Positions 1 through 6,481 of a stretch of 18,580 nucleotides of DNA are shown one piece after another. Both the position numbers and the translations under genes were made by a program. The DNA lies in assembly GCA_027031945.1 (NCBI GenBank), contig JALVPE010000019.1:1-18580 (forward strand), written 5' to 3'. Every line of letters starts with the position of its first letter. Position 1 is the first letter of the stretch. Origin of the DNA: Candidatus Moraniibacteriota bacterium. GTDB taxonomy: Bacteria; Patescibacteriota; Minisyncoccia; Moranbacterales; GCA-2747515. A model generated the notes under the pieces. It saw nothing but the letters and a program-made list of their open reading frames with translations. It was not told where the DNA came from and made no database searches.

Positions 1-62
1 TCCTTGGAGGATGTATGAAATTACAAATAATATTAAAGTTAAAAATTAATTAATTTTCCCAA

Positions 63-102
63 GTATGACATTTCTAAAGAAAACAGAGGTATGACATTTC
101 TA
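63..102. repeat. 14-nt direct repeat, possible IS end
   Basis: GTATGACATTTCTA occurs at 63-76 and again at 89-102, a 26-nt period. Closely spaced copies of a short motif like this are typical of the ends of some IS families (for example IS21-type ends), but no transposase is visible here, so the element itself would lie left of the window. Just upstream (6-17) GGAGG is followed by an ATG that opens only 12 codons before a stop at 51-53, which could be the truncated start of an interrupted gene. Both readings are inference. Confidence 0.4.
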
Positions 103-109
103 CTGGTAA

Positions 110-160
110 TTGACAATACCATCAACACAATTTGTATTCAAAATTATTTTATGTTATATT
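110..160 (+). promoter_or_regulatory. Promoter region of the 221-565 gene
   Basis: Two overlapping sigma70-like options are visible. TTGACA (110-115) is followed after 17 nt by TGTATT (133-138). TTGTAT (132-137) is followed after 17 nt by TATATT (155-160). Either would give a leader of roughly 55-75 nt. Confidence 0.5.
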
Positions 161-164
161 GAAA

Positions 165-185
165 TATCTTGAATTTATCAAGATA
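165..185 (+). promoter_or_regulatory. Inverted repeat in the leader
   Basis: TATCTTGA (165-172) and TCAAGATA (178-185) form a perfect 8-bp inverted repeat with a 5-nt spacer. It lies just downstream of the likely transcription start of the 221-565 gene, a suitable place for a repressor operator or a leader hairpin. There is no direct evidence for a regulator. Confidence 0.4.
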
Positions 186-220
186 GTGCTCTTTATAAAC
201 CTCAACAAATGGGAGTATTT

Positions 221-565
221 ATGCTACACAATACCTACACTGTACACCGCACTCAGCATTCTCGTCAAAGGAGAAAGCCTCGGTATTGGTTCGATTGTTC
301 TCATGATTTGATAGAAAGTGTGAATTTCGAAATAATGAGAAGTAAAGGTAAAAAATTTACCATTTTTATAGGTCATCACAAAAAGCCTTTACCAGTAAGA
401 ATTAAAAAAATTAAACATTTATCTCGCTCCAGATATGGCAGGAGGGTTCAGCTAGAGCTATCACATACAACTCCTGATGAACATGAATTCACTATCACAG
501 TTGTATATAATAGGGATAATTATACTATGGTAACTAGACCTATGCCAAAATCCCTTTTTAAATAA
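221..565 (+). CDS. Small basic hypothetical protein (114 aa)
   Basis: I do not recognise this protein. It is Arg/Lys/His-rich at the N-terminus (a run RQRRKPRY near residue 16) and again in the middle (RIKKIKHLSRSRYGRR), and the C-terminal half alternates like beta strands (LELSHTT, EFTITVVYN). No signal peptide or membrane span is visible. The pattern would suit a small nucleic-acid-binding protein, but that is only composition. I chose the ATG at 221 over the in-frame one at 209 because GGGAG (211-215) sits 5 nt before it. The gene has its own promoter and ends in a strong hairpin shared with the convergent minus-strand unit. Confidence 0.65.
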   Translation: MLHNTYTVHRTQHSRQRRKPRYWFDCSHDLIESVNFEIMRSKGKKFTIFIGHHKKPLPVRIKKIKHLSRSRYGRRVQLELSHTTPDEHEFTITVVYNRDNYTMVTRPMPKSLFK

Positions 566-574
566 ACTCCAAAA

Positions 575-610
575 AAACACTCAATATTTTAAACAAAATA
601 TTGAGTGTTT
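575..610. terminator. Bidirectional terminator hairpin
   Basis: A perfect 16-bp stem (575-590 with 595-610) closes a 4-nt AAAC loop. It is preceded by an A-run at 571-577 and followed by TTTTA. It lies between the ends of the convergent genes 221-565 (+) and 646-906 (-), so it can terminate both. Confidence 0.85.
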
Positions 611-645
611 TACATTTATATTGAAAAATCATCTATACCAGCTTT

Positions 646-906
646 TTATAAGTCTTTTATAGTTTCTATTTCAGTCTCAACAATATCATTTAGTTTATCA
701 CTATCTCTATTCAAAAAGGCATCTAGCTTTTCCCTTAAATTATCAGTCAAAAATTCAAGTCTCTCTGGTTCATTTTTCAAAAGCTCTACAATGTCATTCA
801 AATTTTCTTCTTCATTAACCTCAATAAATTTATTCCACAGTTCTTTATCTTGATTATCTAATTGTGCTTGTAATATAATATCTTTCAAATCTTGTTTTGT
901 ATTCAT
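646..906 (-). CDS. Small acidic helical protein (86 aa)
   Basis: This is an acidic, Asn/Glu/Leu-rich protein predicted to be all-helical (for example LNDIVELLKNEPERLEFL), with no membrane span. Short acidic helical proteins of this general kind (for example DUF5663-like) are common in CPR genomes, but I cannot assign it to a family. It is the last gene of a minus-strand unit with the PHP-domain protein and the 283-aa protein. Its start is 17 nt after the stop of the 283-aa gene. There is no SD before the ATG, so translation may depend on coupling or an SD-independent mode. Confidence 0.65.
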   Translation of the reverse strand: MNTKQDLKDIILQAQLDNQDKELWNKFIEVNEEENLNDIVELLKNEPERLEFLTDNLREKLDAFLNRDSDKLNDIVETEIETIKDL

Positions 907-923
907 AATTTTTATTTTATTTA

Positions 924-1775
924 CTACAATTGCATACTTTGATTTACCTTGGCCATCTCACTAATTCCACTCTTCAGTTTATTTGCCACTTTTTTTAATT
1001 TTTCTAAATTTTGTATCATATTTTGTCGATCCTCATTAGTTAAATCATCTGCACTTTTGGTAATACGACTTTCTTCTATAAAGTCTTCCAATTTAGGCTC
1101 TTTAAGGTCTTCGCCAGCCTCTATATTTCCCGTTGACATATCTACACTCGGAAAGCCCACAGCATTAATATGCAAAAGCGTCGCAACTTCATATAATGTT
1201 TTTGCTTTTACTTTTTCAAAATAATTTATAAACTCCTGATTATTCATAGATTCAATTGAAGTCTCTGCTACAGCCTCCTCACTATTTAAATCAGCGATAT
1301 TCTCTACATTACTTTGTGTTACTGTTGTTTCGTGTTGAGGTTCTGTAGATGAGAGATCAGCTTCTATTGTTAAATCTCCCGTGTCCAAATCTATACCGCG
1401 TACCTGCTCTGCCTCAGCCAACTTAATTCCACTTGTCACCTTATCACCAGCACTCGGTATCGCAACTGTTTCATTATCTAATTGTATAGCTTCTTTTTGT
1501 GTCCCTGCCATAGAAATAGAAGCTCTTTGTGTGTTCAAATCTATACCGCGTGCTTGTCTCGCCTCAGCCACATCAACTCCACTGATGCTTTTTAATAACA
1601 AAATTAGTCCAATTGTTACATTTTTCAATGCTCTCTTAAATTTTTTACCATCTTCACCTGTTTTTTCACCATCTAACTTTGCAGCCTCTGCATCTGCAAA
1701 TTCCCCCATTGCCCTTTCATCTTCAACAGTAAATCTACCTTCAACAGAAGGAGTCCCCATTTTTTCAAATTTCAT
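924..1775 (-). CDS. Membrane-associated protein with internal repeat (283 aa)
   Basis: I do not recognise this protein. The N-terminal 50 residues are charged. A hydrophobic stretch at 53-62 (VTIGLILLLK) could be a short membrane anchor. Residues 65-82 and 115-132 are copies of one motif, SG(V/I)..(V/L)AEA.Q.RGIDL(N/D)T, exactly 50 residues apart. The matching DNA at 1381-1432 and 1531-1582 is also closely similar, so the duplication is recent or under constraint. Residues 135-180 are acidic, low-complexity and Ser/Thr-rich. The C-terminus (about 180-280) is helical and Lys/Glu-rich. It lies 51 nt downstream of the PHP-domain gene and 17 nt upstream of the 86-aa gene, which suggests one transcript. 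No SD is visible. Confidence 0.7.
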   Translation of the reverse strand: MKFEKMGTPSVEGRFTVEDERAMGEFADAEAAKLDGEKTGEDGKKFKRALKNVTIGLILLLKSISGVDVAEARQARGIDLNTQRASISMAGTQKEAIQLDNETVAIPSAGDKVTSGIKLAEAEQVRGIDLDTGDLTIEADLSSTEPQHETTVTQSNVENIADLNSEEAVAETSIESMNNQEFINYFEKVKAKTLYEVATLLHINAVGFPSVDMSTGNIEAGEDLKEPKLEDFIEESRITKSADDLTNEDRQNMIQNLEKLKKVANKLKSGISEMAKVNQSMQL

Positions 1776-1826
1776 ATTTTTATTAATATTTAAAAATTAT
1801 TATATATTACTTTTAATATAATACTA

Positions 1827-3197
1827 TCATACATTAGACTTCTTAAACAATGATAACGTTTTATTTTTTAATATTTGCAATACATTACTAATATTTTGCT
1901 TTGAAGATCGTTCTAATTGTTCTTTGTATTGCATGTCTGTTGCTGGCGCACCACGTAACATTGTTACATACTTTACTTGTGAGGGTTCTTGTTTTTGATT
2001 ACGAAATAGATTCAATAAATCTTCTCCGCTGGTAATATTCTGATTTGTCCTAATTTCTGTAAACATACCATTAAAAAATGTATCTTCACTACCTTGGACC
2101 TTTGAGTGAAAATCTTCATTCGCAAATGGCACAACACCAAGAGATTCCATCTCTTCTCGCATATTAAAAGCAATACAATTTGATCCTTTTACATCTTGAA
2201 ACCAATTCATGCCCTCGTAAAAAGAAACATGATCTTGTATTAATTTCCTTAATTCAGAATCACGCTTTATACGCTCAGACAGTGTTCCACCAAGCATAAT
2301 AGCTTTCTGTGATGCAGGATGAGGCATACCCAACACAAAATTATTTTCTGCCAACCATTTTATTAGGTCAGATCCACGATTACCAGATTTTGCATTCCTA
2401 AAAATAATACCTATTTTTTTCTCTATATGTTGACTATAATCTTTAAGTTTTTGCACATCAGTTGTATAAGACAATATTTCATAACCCTCTTTTGTAGTTG
2501 ACTCTACACCAATAATTGGCTTTGCAACACCTTCAGCTTCCATCATCTCTGCTAATTTAATACTATTATTGACAGAATTATGATCAGTTAATACAGCATA
2601 CACGTCATCATATCCCTTTTCTTTTAGTTCCAAAACCGCTTTTTTATATTCCTCTAATATTTCCTCCGGTGATAATGAGCCATCAGATCCATCCAAAACA
2701 CTCTCAACACCTCGAGAATGTATATGACCCAAAAAAGCAATTTTTTTATCAAAACCTAATTTTTCAGCTTTTATCTCTTGTTGTGTATTATAAGAATCTA
2801 CTTTTTTAAGATAAAATTGATCACTATTTGGATCATTCCCTTCTGCTACTTCTGGAAATCTCTTATAAATATATTTAAAAAGCAAATCAGTTGACAATGC
2901 AGATTGCACATTACCAAAAAAGTCTTTGTGCCGTAATGAACGTTGCTCAGTTTGTTGTTGTGTATATATATCAAATAAATTCCTTTCTCCAGATTTAGTC
3001 ACTTTATCATCTTTATGAGAAACCCTTGCAATATCTTTTCGTATCTTTTGTATTGCCTCACGATCCACATCACGATTTTCACGTACAATTTGTTCTATAC
3101 GATTTTTTCCACCATTATCTACCCCTGATTCAGTGGACTCAGATTGTTCAGACGAAGGTGCAACAACATTTTCATATTTTTGAGTTGTAAAATTCAT
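1827..3197 (-). CDS. Stand-alone PHP-domain phosphoesterase-like protein
   Basis: This protein (456 aa) carries the ordered metal-binding motifs of the PHP (polymerase and histidinol phosphatase) family. With numbering from this start they are H158-I-H160, T-D205-H206-N, E232 (GVEST), H293 (MPHP) and E-D362-F-H364. PHP enzymes hydrolyse phosphoesters with a metal cluster; the substrate cannot be told from sequence. No polymerase or other known domain is attached. About 150 residues before the domain are polar and Gln/Ser/Glu-rich, probably partly disordered, and the last 70 are basic. I start at the Met at 3197 because AAGGA (3204-3208) lies 6 nt upstream; a further in-frame ATG at 3218 lacks this. 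It is the first gene of the unit with the 283-aa and 86-aa proteins, with its promoter at 3251-3279. Confidence 0.8.
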   Translation of the reverse strand: MNFTTQKYENVVAPSSEQSESTESGVDNGGKNRIEQIVRENRDVDREAIQKIRKDIARVSHKDDKVTKSGERNLFDIYTQQQTEQRSLRHKDFFGNVQSALSTDLLFKYIYKRFPEVAEGNDPNSDQFYLKKVDSYNTQQEIKAEKLGFDKKIAFLGHIHSRGVESVLDGSDGSLSPEEILEEYKKAVLELKEKGYDDVYAVLTDHNSVNNSIKLAEMMEAEGVAKPIIGVESTTKEGYEILSYTTDVQKLKDYSQHIEKKIGIIFRNAKSGNRGSDLIKWLAENNFVLGMPHPASQKAIMLGGTLSERIKRDSELRKLIQDHVSFYEGMNWFQDVKGSNCIAFNMREEMESLGVVPFANEDFHSKVQGSEDTFFNGMFTEIRTNQNITSGEDLLNLFRNQKQEPSQVKYVTMLRGAPATDMQYKEQLERSSKQNISNVLQILKNKTLSLFKKSNV

Positions 3198-3250
3198 CCC
3201 AGATCCTTTTTCATACATATTTTACATCAATAAATGTTTATCTACCCCAA

Positions 3251-3279
3251 ATATTACCATAATACACCACTTTTATCAA
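3251..3279 (-). promoter_or_regulatory. Promoter of the PHP-domain unit
   Basis: On the minus strand TTGATA (3279-3274), a 17-nt spacer and TAATAT (3256-3251) form a sigma70-like promoter about 50 nt upstream of the chosen start codon. Confidence 0.65.
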
Positions 3280-3297
3280 AAATCATGTACTTTTCTA

Positions 3298-3310
3298 CAC
3301 AAAATTTGTG
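3298..3310. promoter_or_regulatory. Palindrome between divergent promoters
   Basis: CACAAAATTTGTG is a perfect odd palindrome (CACAAA-A-TTTGTG). It lies between the minus-strand -35 (3274-3279) and the plus-strand -35 (3314-3319), a position suited to an operator serving both. No regulator is identified. Confidence 0.35.
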
Positions 3311-3313
3311 GTC

Positions 3314-3342
3314 TTGACAAAAATGATTTTTTGTAGTATAAT
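3314..3342 (+). promoter_or_regulatory. Consensus sigma70 promoter of the 68-aa gene
   Basis: TTGACA (3314-3319), a spacer of exactly 17 nt and TATAAT (3337-3342) match the consensus completely. A 6-bp hairpin TACACC/GGTGTA (3352-3370) lies in the predicted leader. Confidence 0.85.
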
Positions 3343-3396
3343 GAACACAAATACACCTAAAGTGGGTGTATAATAATAGAACACGGAGGCAAAATA

Positions 3397-3603
3397 ATGA
3401 CTTATGCAATCTTTCAGACAATCATGACACTGGCAATTTTTTGTATCATTGCCTATAAAAAAATGCCAAAAAGCCCCGAAAGACTACTATTTGAGTGTGC
3501 CCAGCACGACGGTATTCCTTCTGAAGAGCAGAAGGAGTGGGTGCGCCAGCTTAAGGCACACAACAAAAAAGATGGGCCGTTTAAATACAGGCCTAAACGA
3601 TAA
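3397..3603 (+). CDS. Small membrane protein (68 aa)
   Basis: I do not recognise this microprotein. It has one N-terminal hydrophobic span (about residues 3-20, IFQTIMTLAIFCIIAY) followed by a short basic and polar tail (YKKMPKSPERL... to KYRPKR), which suggests a single-pass protein with the tail in the cytoplasm. GGAGG (3385-3389) lies 7 nt before the ATG. A full-consensus promoter and a strong terminator frame it as an independent and probably well-expressed gene. A second frame (3449-3661) overlaps it but has no start signal. Confidence 0.75.
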   Translation: MTYAIFQTIMTLAIFCIIAYKKMPKSPERLLFECAQHDGIPSEEQKEWVRQLKAHNKKDGPFKYRPKR

Positions 3604-3613
3604 TAACCAACCT

Positions 3614-3647
3614 AAGACGAATAGTTGTATTCAGCTGTTCGTCTTTT
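3614..3647 (+). terminator. Terminator of the 68-aa gene
   Basis: A 14-bp stem (3614-3627 with 3632-3645), counting two G-U pairs in the plus-strand RNA, closes a 4-nt TATT loop and runs into four T residues (3644-3647). It starts 10 nt after the stop codon. Confidence 0.8.
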
Positions 3648-3684
3648 ATCTTATGATATAAATTGCAATGTAATCAATCTCACA

Positions 3685-3894
3685 TTATGTTACATTTTGC
3701 AAATCTTTTTTAACGTCTTCAAATTCATTTTCTATTTCTTTGAGTCTTTTTTTGGAGTCTTTTATTAGACTTGCTCCTTTTTTTACTTTTTTAATTCCCT
3801 CTTCCACGTCTACTTCATCCTGAGCTTCAAACCAATTTACTATTTCTTCAATCTCTTTGAGAGATTTTGTTAAATTGTCTTTTTTTTGTGCCAT
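3685..3894 (-). CDS. xseB: Exodeoxyribonuclease VII small subunit
   Basis: XseB subunits wrap around the XseA C-terminal helices to form exonuclease VII, which degrades single-stranded DNA from both ends. This protein (69 aa) has the family's length and pattern: SLKEIEEIVNWFE near residue 10, then a turn (DEVDVEEGI), KKGASLIKDSKKRLKEIENE and an acidic C-terminus, forming two helices. It lies 39 nt downstream of xseA on the same strand, the usual order. No SD is visible before the ATG. Confidence 0.9.
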   Translation of the reverse strand: MAQKKDNLTKSLKEIEEIVNWFEAQDEVDVEEGIKKVKKGASLIKDSKKRLKEIENEFEDVKKDLQNVT

Positions 3895-3933
3895 AATATT
3901 ATTTGTTAATTTTTAATTCTTAATTATTCATTA

Positions 3934-5610
3934 TTAAATCACTCTTGACTCAATTTTTCCATCATTTACTTGCACTTTTATTTTATCATCTTTTTTAACT
4001 TGTTTCACACTTCTTATTATTTTTCCATTACTATTAGTTGTTATACTATAACCCAGTGCTAACTGCTTTCTTGGGTCATTGCTACAAATTGCTTTTTCTA
4101 AGAAAACTATTTGTTTTTTGTCTCTTTCTATTGCACTTTGAAAATTCATCATTACATTAATAACATTTTGCAAAACTCTGGAATAATTATACACAATTTT
4201 ATCTAGTGCAAAAGACAACTCTTTTAAATTATTTTGTAAATTTCTTTTTTTATTATCTATTTCATTATCAATTTTTTGTACTACAAAATTAAACTTTACA
4301 AATAACTCTTTTGTACTTTGGATAATACTGTCAAAAATATCTTTTAGCTTATATTCGTTGTCTTTGAGAATAGCCTTTTGTTCTTGCAAAACTTTTTCAA
4401 ATGAATGCAAGATGTATTGCTCACTGTTTGTTATAAACTTATCAAGTTTATCCCAACTTTCCCTTACAGCATGAGCTGCCGCTGTTGGTGTACTTACTCC
4501 AACATCCGCAACAAGTGTTGTAATAGTTTCATCTTGCTCATGACCTACACCCGCCACCACTGGCACAGGGAAATATGCTATCAAGCGCACAATATTCTCA
4601 TTATTAAACGCTTGCAAACTCTCCAAACTTCCGCCACCCCTCACAATTACAAGCACATCTAAATCTCTCTTTGCCATTGTTGTAAGAGCCTCTTTTAAAT
4701 CCGTCAAAGCACCCACTCCCTCAACTGTTGAGTGATGAAAAATAATTTTATATCCATATTTACCAACATTAGTAGTAAAATCTCCAATCGCCGCTCCATT
4801 TCTGGATGTAATAAGTCCAATTTTTTTTGGTAATTTTGGTAATTTTCTTTTTTTCTCCTGGTCAAACAATCCTTCTTTTTCTAATTTCTTTTTTAATTCA
4901 TCATACGCTTTTTTGAGCGCTCCTTCGCCATAAAGTTCTACTGTTTGACCTATAAAACTAAATCCATATTGTTTATGATAATTAGGATAACCTGTAATAA
5001 TTATCTCCATTCCATCTTCCAAATCCAATCCTGACAATTCATAACTATTTTTAAACACTGCACACCGAAGAATACCTTCCTTGTCTTTAATTTCAAAATA
5101 AGCATGTCCATTTGGGTTGCGTTTAAATCCTACAATCTCACCCCGCACCCTTACACTACGAAAATTAGTTCTGAGCATCGTATCCAGCATCGCAACAAAC
5201 TCACCAACACTCACCGCATCATCCTTTTTCTCTTCAATAATCTCCCCAGTCTCAGCATCAAATTCCATATTTTTTACTGATGACTGATGACTGTTTACTG
5301 ATTGCACCATCTGGTTCACCATCTCTGCCTCCCCAAACAAATCTCCACCACCTTTTATATATTCATTTTTAATTTTTAATTTTTCATTTCCAACAATTCC
5401 CTCTCCTCGCACAATCGCCAAAATATCATCTCCATATTTACGAATTTTTGCCGGACCAATCCCTTTAATACGCAAAAGCTCATCATGAGTTTTTGGCTGT
5501 ACTCTCACAATTTCTTTAATAGTACCAAAAGGCAAAACCATGTATGGTTCCAAATGCTCTTTTTTGGCAGTTTCTTGTTGCCAAGATATGATTTTTTGTA
5601 TTAAGCTCAT
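3934..5610 (-). CDS. xseA: HRDC domain fused to exodeoxyribonuclease VII large subunit
   Basis: XseA is the catalytic subunit of exonuclease VII. At 558 aa it is about 100 residues longer than usual. Residues 1-70 are an HRDC domain (HLEPYMVLPFGTIKEIV, THDELLRIKGIG, KIRKYGDDILAIV), a nucleic-acid-binding module better known from RecQ and RNase D. Residues 71-131 are a low-complexity linker. Residues 134-228 are the OB-fold (VRVRGEIVGF, HAYFEIKD). Residues 260-380 are the catalytic core, with KIGLITSRNGAA, VIVRGGGS (321-328), GVGHEQDET (354-362) and the VADVGVSTPTAAA segment (367-379) typical of XseA. Residues 385-510 are long coiled-coil helices for XseB binding, and the end matches the family (RKQLALGYSI). 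The ATG overlaps the amidotransferase stop in an ATGA, so the two are probably translationally coupled. Confidence 0.93.
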   Translation of the reverse strand: MSLIQKIISWQQETAKKEHLEPYMVLPFGTIKEIVRVQPKTHDELLRIKGIGPAKIRKYGDDILAIVRGEGIVGNEKLKIKNEYIKGGGDLFGEAEMVNQMVQSVNSHQSSVKNMEFDAETGEIIEEKKDDAVSVGEFVAMLDTMLRTNFRSVRVRGEIVGFKRNPNGHAYFEIKDKEGILRCAVFKNSYELSGLDLEDGMEIIITGYPNYHKQYGFSFIGQTVELYGEGALKKAYDELKKKLEKEGLFDQEKKRKLPKLPKKIGLITSRNGAAIGDFTTNVGKYGYKIIFHHSTVEGVGALTDLKEALTTMAKRDLDVLVIVRGGGSLESLQAFNNENIVRLIAYFPVPVVAGVGHEQDETITTLVADVGVSTPTAAAHAVRESWDKLDKFITNSEQYILHSFEKVLQEQKAILKDNEYKLKDIFDSIIQSTKELFVKFNFVVQKIDNEIDNKKRNLQNNLKELSFALDKIVYNYSRVLQNVINVMMNFQSAIERDKKQIVFLEKAICSNDPRKQLALGYSITTNSNGKIIRSVKQVKKDDKIKVQVNDGKIESRVI

Positions 5611-6344
5611 GATATTTTGTACTTATTTACAAATCGTTGCAATATCTTTTGTGGCACTGTTACATTTTCTTTGTTTGCTTTATCTATAAGTTTCTGTGCG
5701 TCTTCCGGTGGGAAATATCCTGCGTATTTGTATACATTGATACGATTTATGATTTCTTTTGTATCCATCTCTGGATGAAATTGTGTTGCATATATGTTAT
5801 TTTTTATTCTATACATTTGTACCGGACATGTATCTGAACTGGCTAATAACACACCATTTTCTGGTACTCCTTGGCATGCTTCTTTGTGTCCTACAAATGC
5901 ACGGAATTGCTCCGGCAGACCTTTTAATAAATCATCCTTTTTACCTTCTTCGTTTACTTTTACGGTCACAGCACCTACGTCTTCTCCATATCTTTCTTTT
6001 GAAACACACGCACCTTGATGTGACGACAAAATCCCTACACCATAACAAGCTCCCAGAAACGGAATATCTTTTTGGACAATTTCATCAAGTAATTTATATA
6101 AATCATATTCAAACTTTTTTTGAATATCACTCTTTTTCGTTTCACAATCAGATACATTACTCGGACCACCGCCTACGATTACTCCACTATAATCATTCAA
6201 ATCTATATCTTCTGGTATTCCCGCAATTTCCATACGTACGCGATGTACTTCCTCCAAAGTTAATTTACCAAAATGCAAAAACGCCTCAAATTCCGTATCA
6301 GCAATTTTGTCAGGTCGTAATTGCAATATCAAAAACTTTTTCAT
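5607..6344 (-). CDS. Class I glutamine amidotransferase (GMP synthase-like)
   Basis: Class I glutamine amidotransferases release ammonia from glutamine using a Cys-His-Glu triad. This protein (245 aa) has the nucleophile elbow GACYGVGIL (Cys100), the oxyanion-region motif VIVGGGPSNV (about 56-65) and QFHPEMD with His190 and Glu192. The full triad argues for an active enzyme. It resembles the amidotransferase domain of GuaA and the stand-alone relatives, but no synthetase domain is attached, so the acceptor is unknown. I use the Met at 6344 (MKKFLILQL); an ATG two codons earlier (6350) is equally possible and neither has an SD. It is the first gene of the operon with xseA and xseB, overlapping xseA by 4 nt. 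Confidence 0.85.
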   Translation of the reverse strand: MKKFLILQLRPDKIADTEFEAFLHFGKLTLEEVHRVRMEIAGIPEDIDLNDYSGVIVGGGPSNVSDCETKKSDIQKKFEYDLYKLLDEIVQKDIPFLGACYGVGILSSHQGACVSKERYGEDVGAVTVKVNEEGKKDDLLKGLPEQFRAFVGHKEACQGVPENGVLLASSDTCPVQMYRIKNNIYATQFHPEMDTKEIINRINVYKYAGYFPPEDAQKLIDKANKENVTVPQKILQRFVNKYKIS

Positions 6345-6371
6345 AAACATTTAAATTTAATAATCAACCCT

Positions 6372-6399
6372 ATTGTACACCACAAAGTCAGATTTCCAA
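6372..6399 (-). promoter_or_regulatory. Promoter of the amidotransferase-xseA-xseB operon
   Basis: On the minus strand TTGGAA (6399-6394), a 16-nt spacer and TACAAT (6377-6372) form a plausible sigma70 promoter, giving a leader of about 20 nt. Confidence 0.5.
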
Positions 6400-6404
6400 A
6401 TACA

Positions 6405-6434
6405 ATATCCCCGTGAATAATTTCACGAGGATAT
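6405..6434 (-). terminator. Terminator of the HtrA-like protease gene
   Basis: A 13-bp stem (6405-6417 with 6422-6434) closes a 4-nt TAAT loop. The one irregular pair, C6411/A6428, is a G-U pair only in minus-strand RNA, which points to use by the minus-strand protease gene 48 nt upstream. The following U tract is weak. Confidence 0.7.
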
Positions 6435-6481
6435 CCCTCACAATACATATACTTAAAACTTATCATTGCAAATACTAAATT

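Noticed and set aside
3449..3661. Second plus-strand frame overlapping the 68-aa gene
   Set aside because: It has no SD of its own, and its end runs through the terminator hairpin.
5759..6346. Long plus-strand frame opposite the amidotransferase
   Set aside because: It is antisense to a gene with a complete catalytic triad, is Leu/His/Tyr-rich without domain features, and has no start signal.
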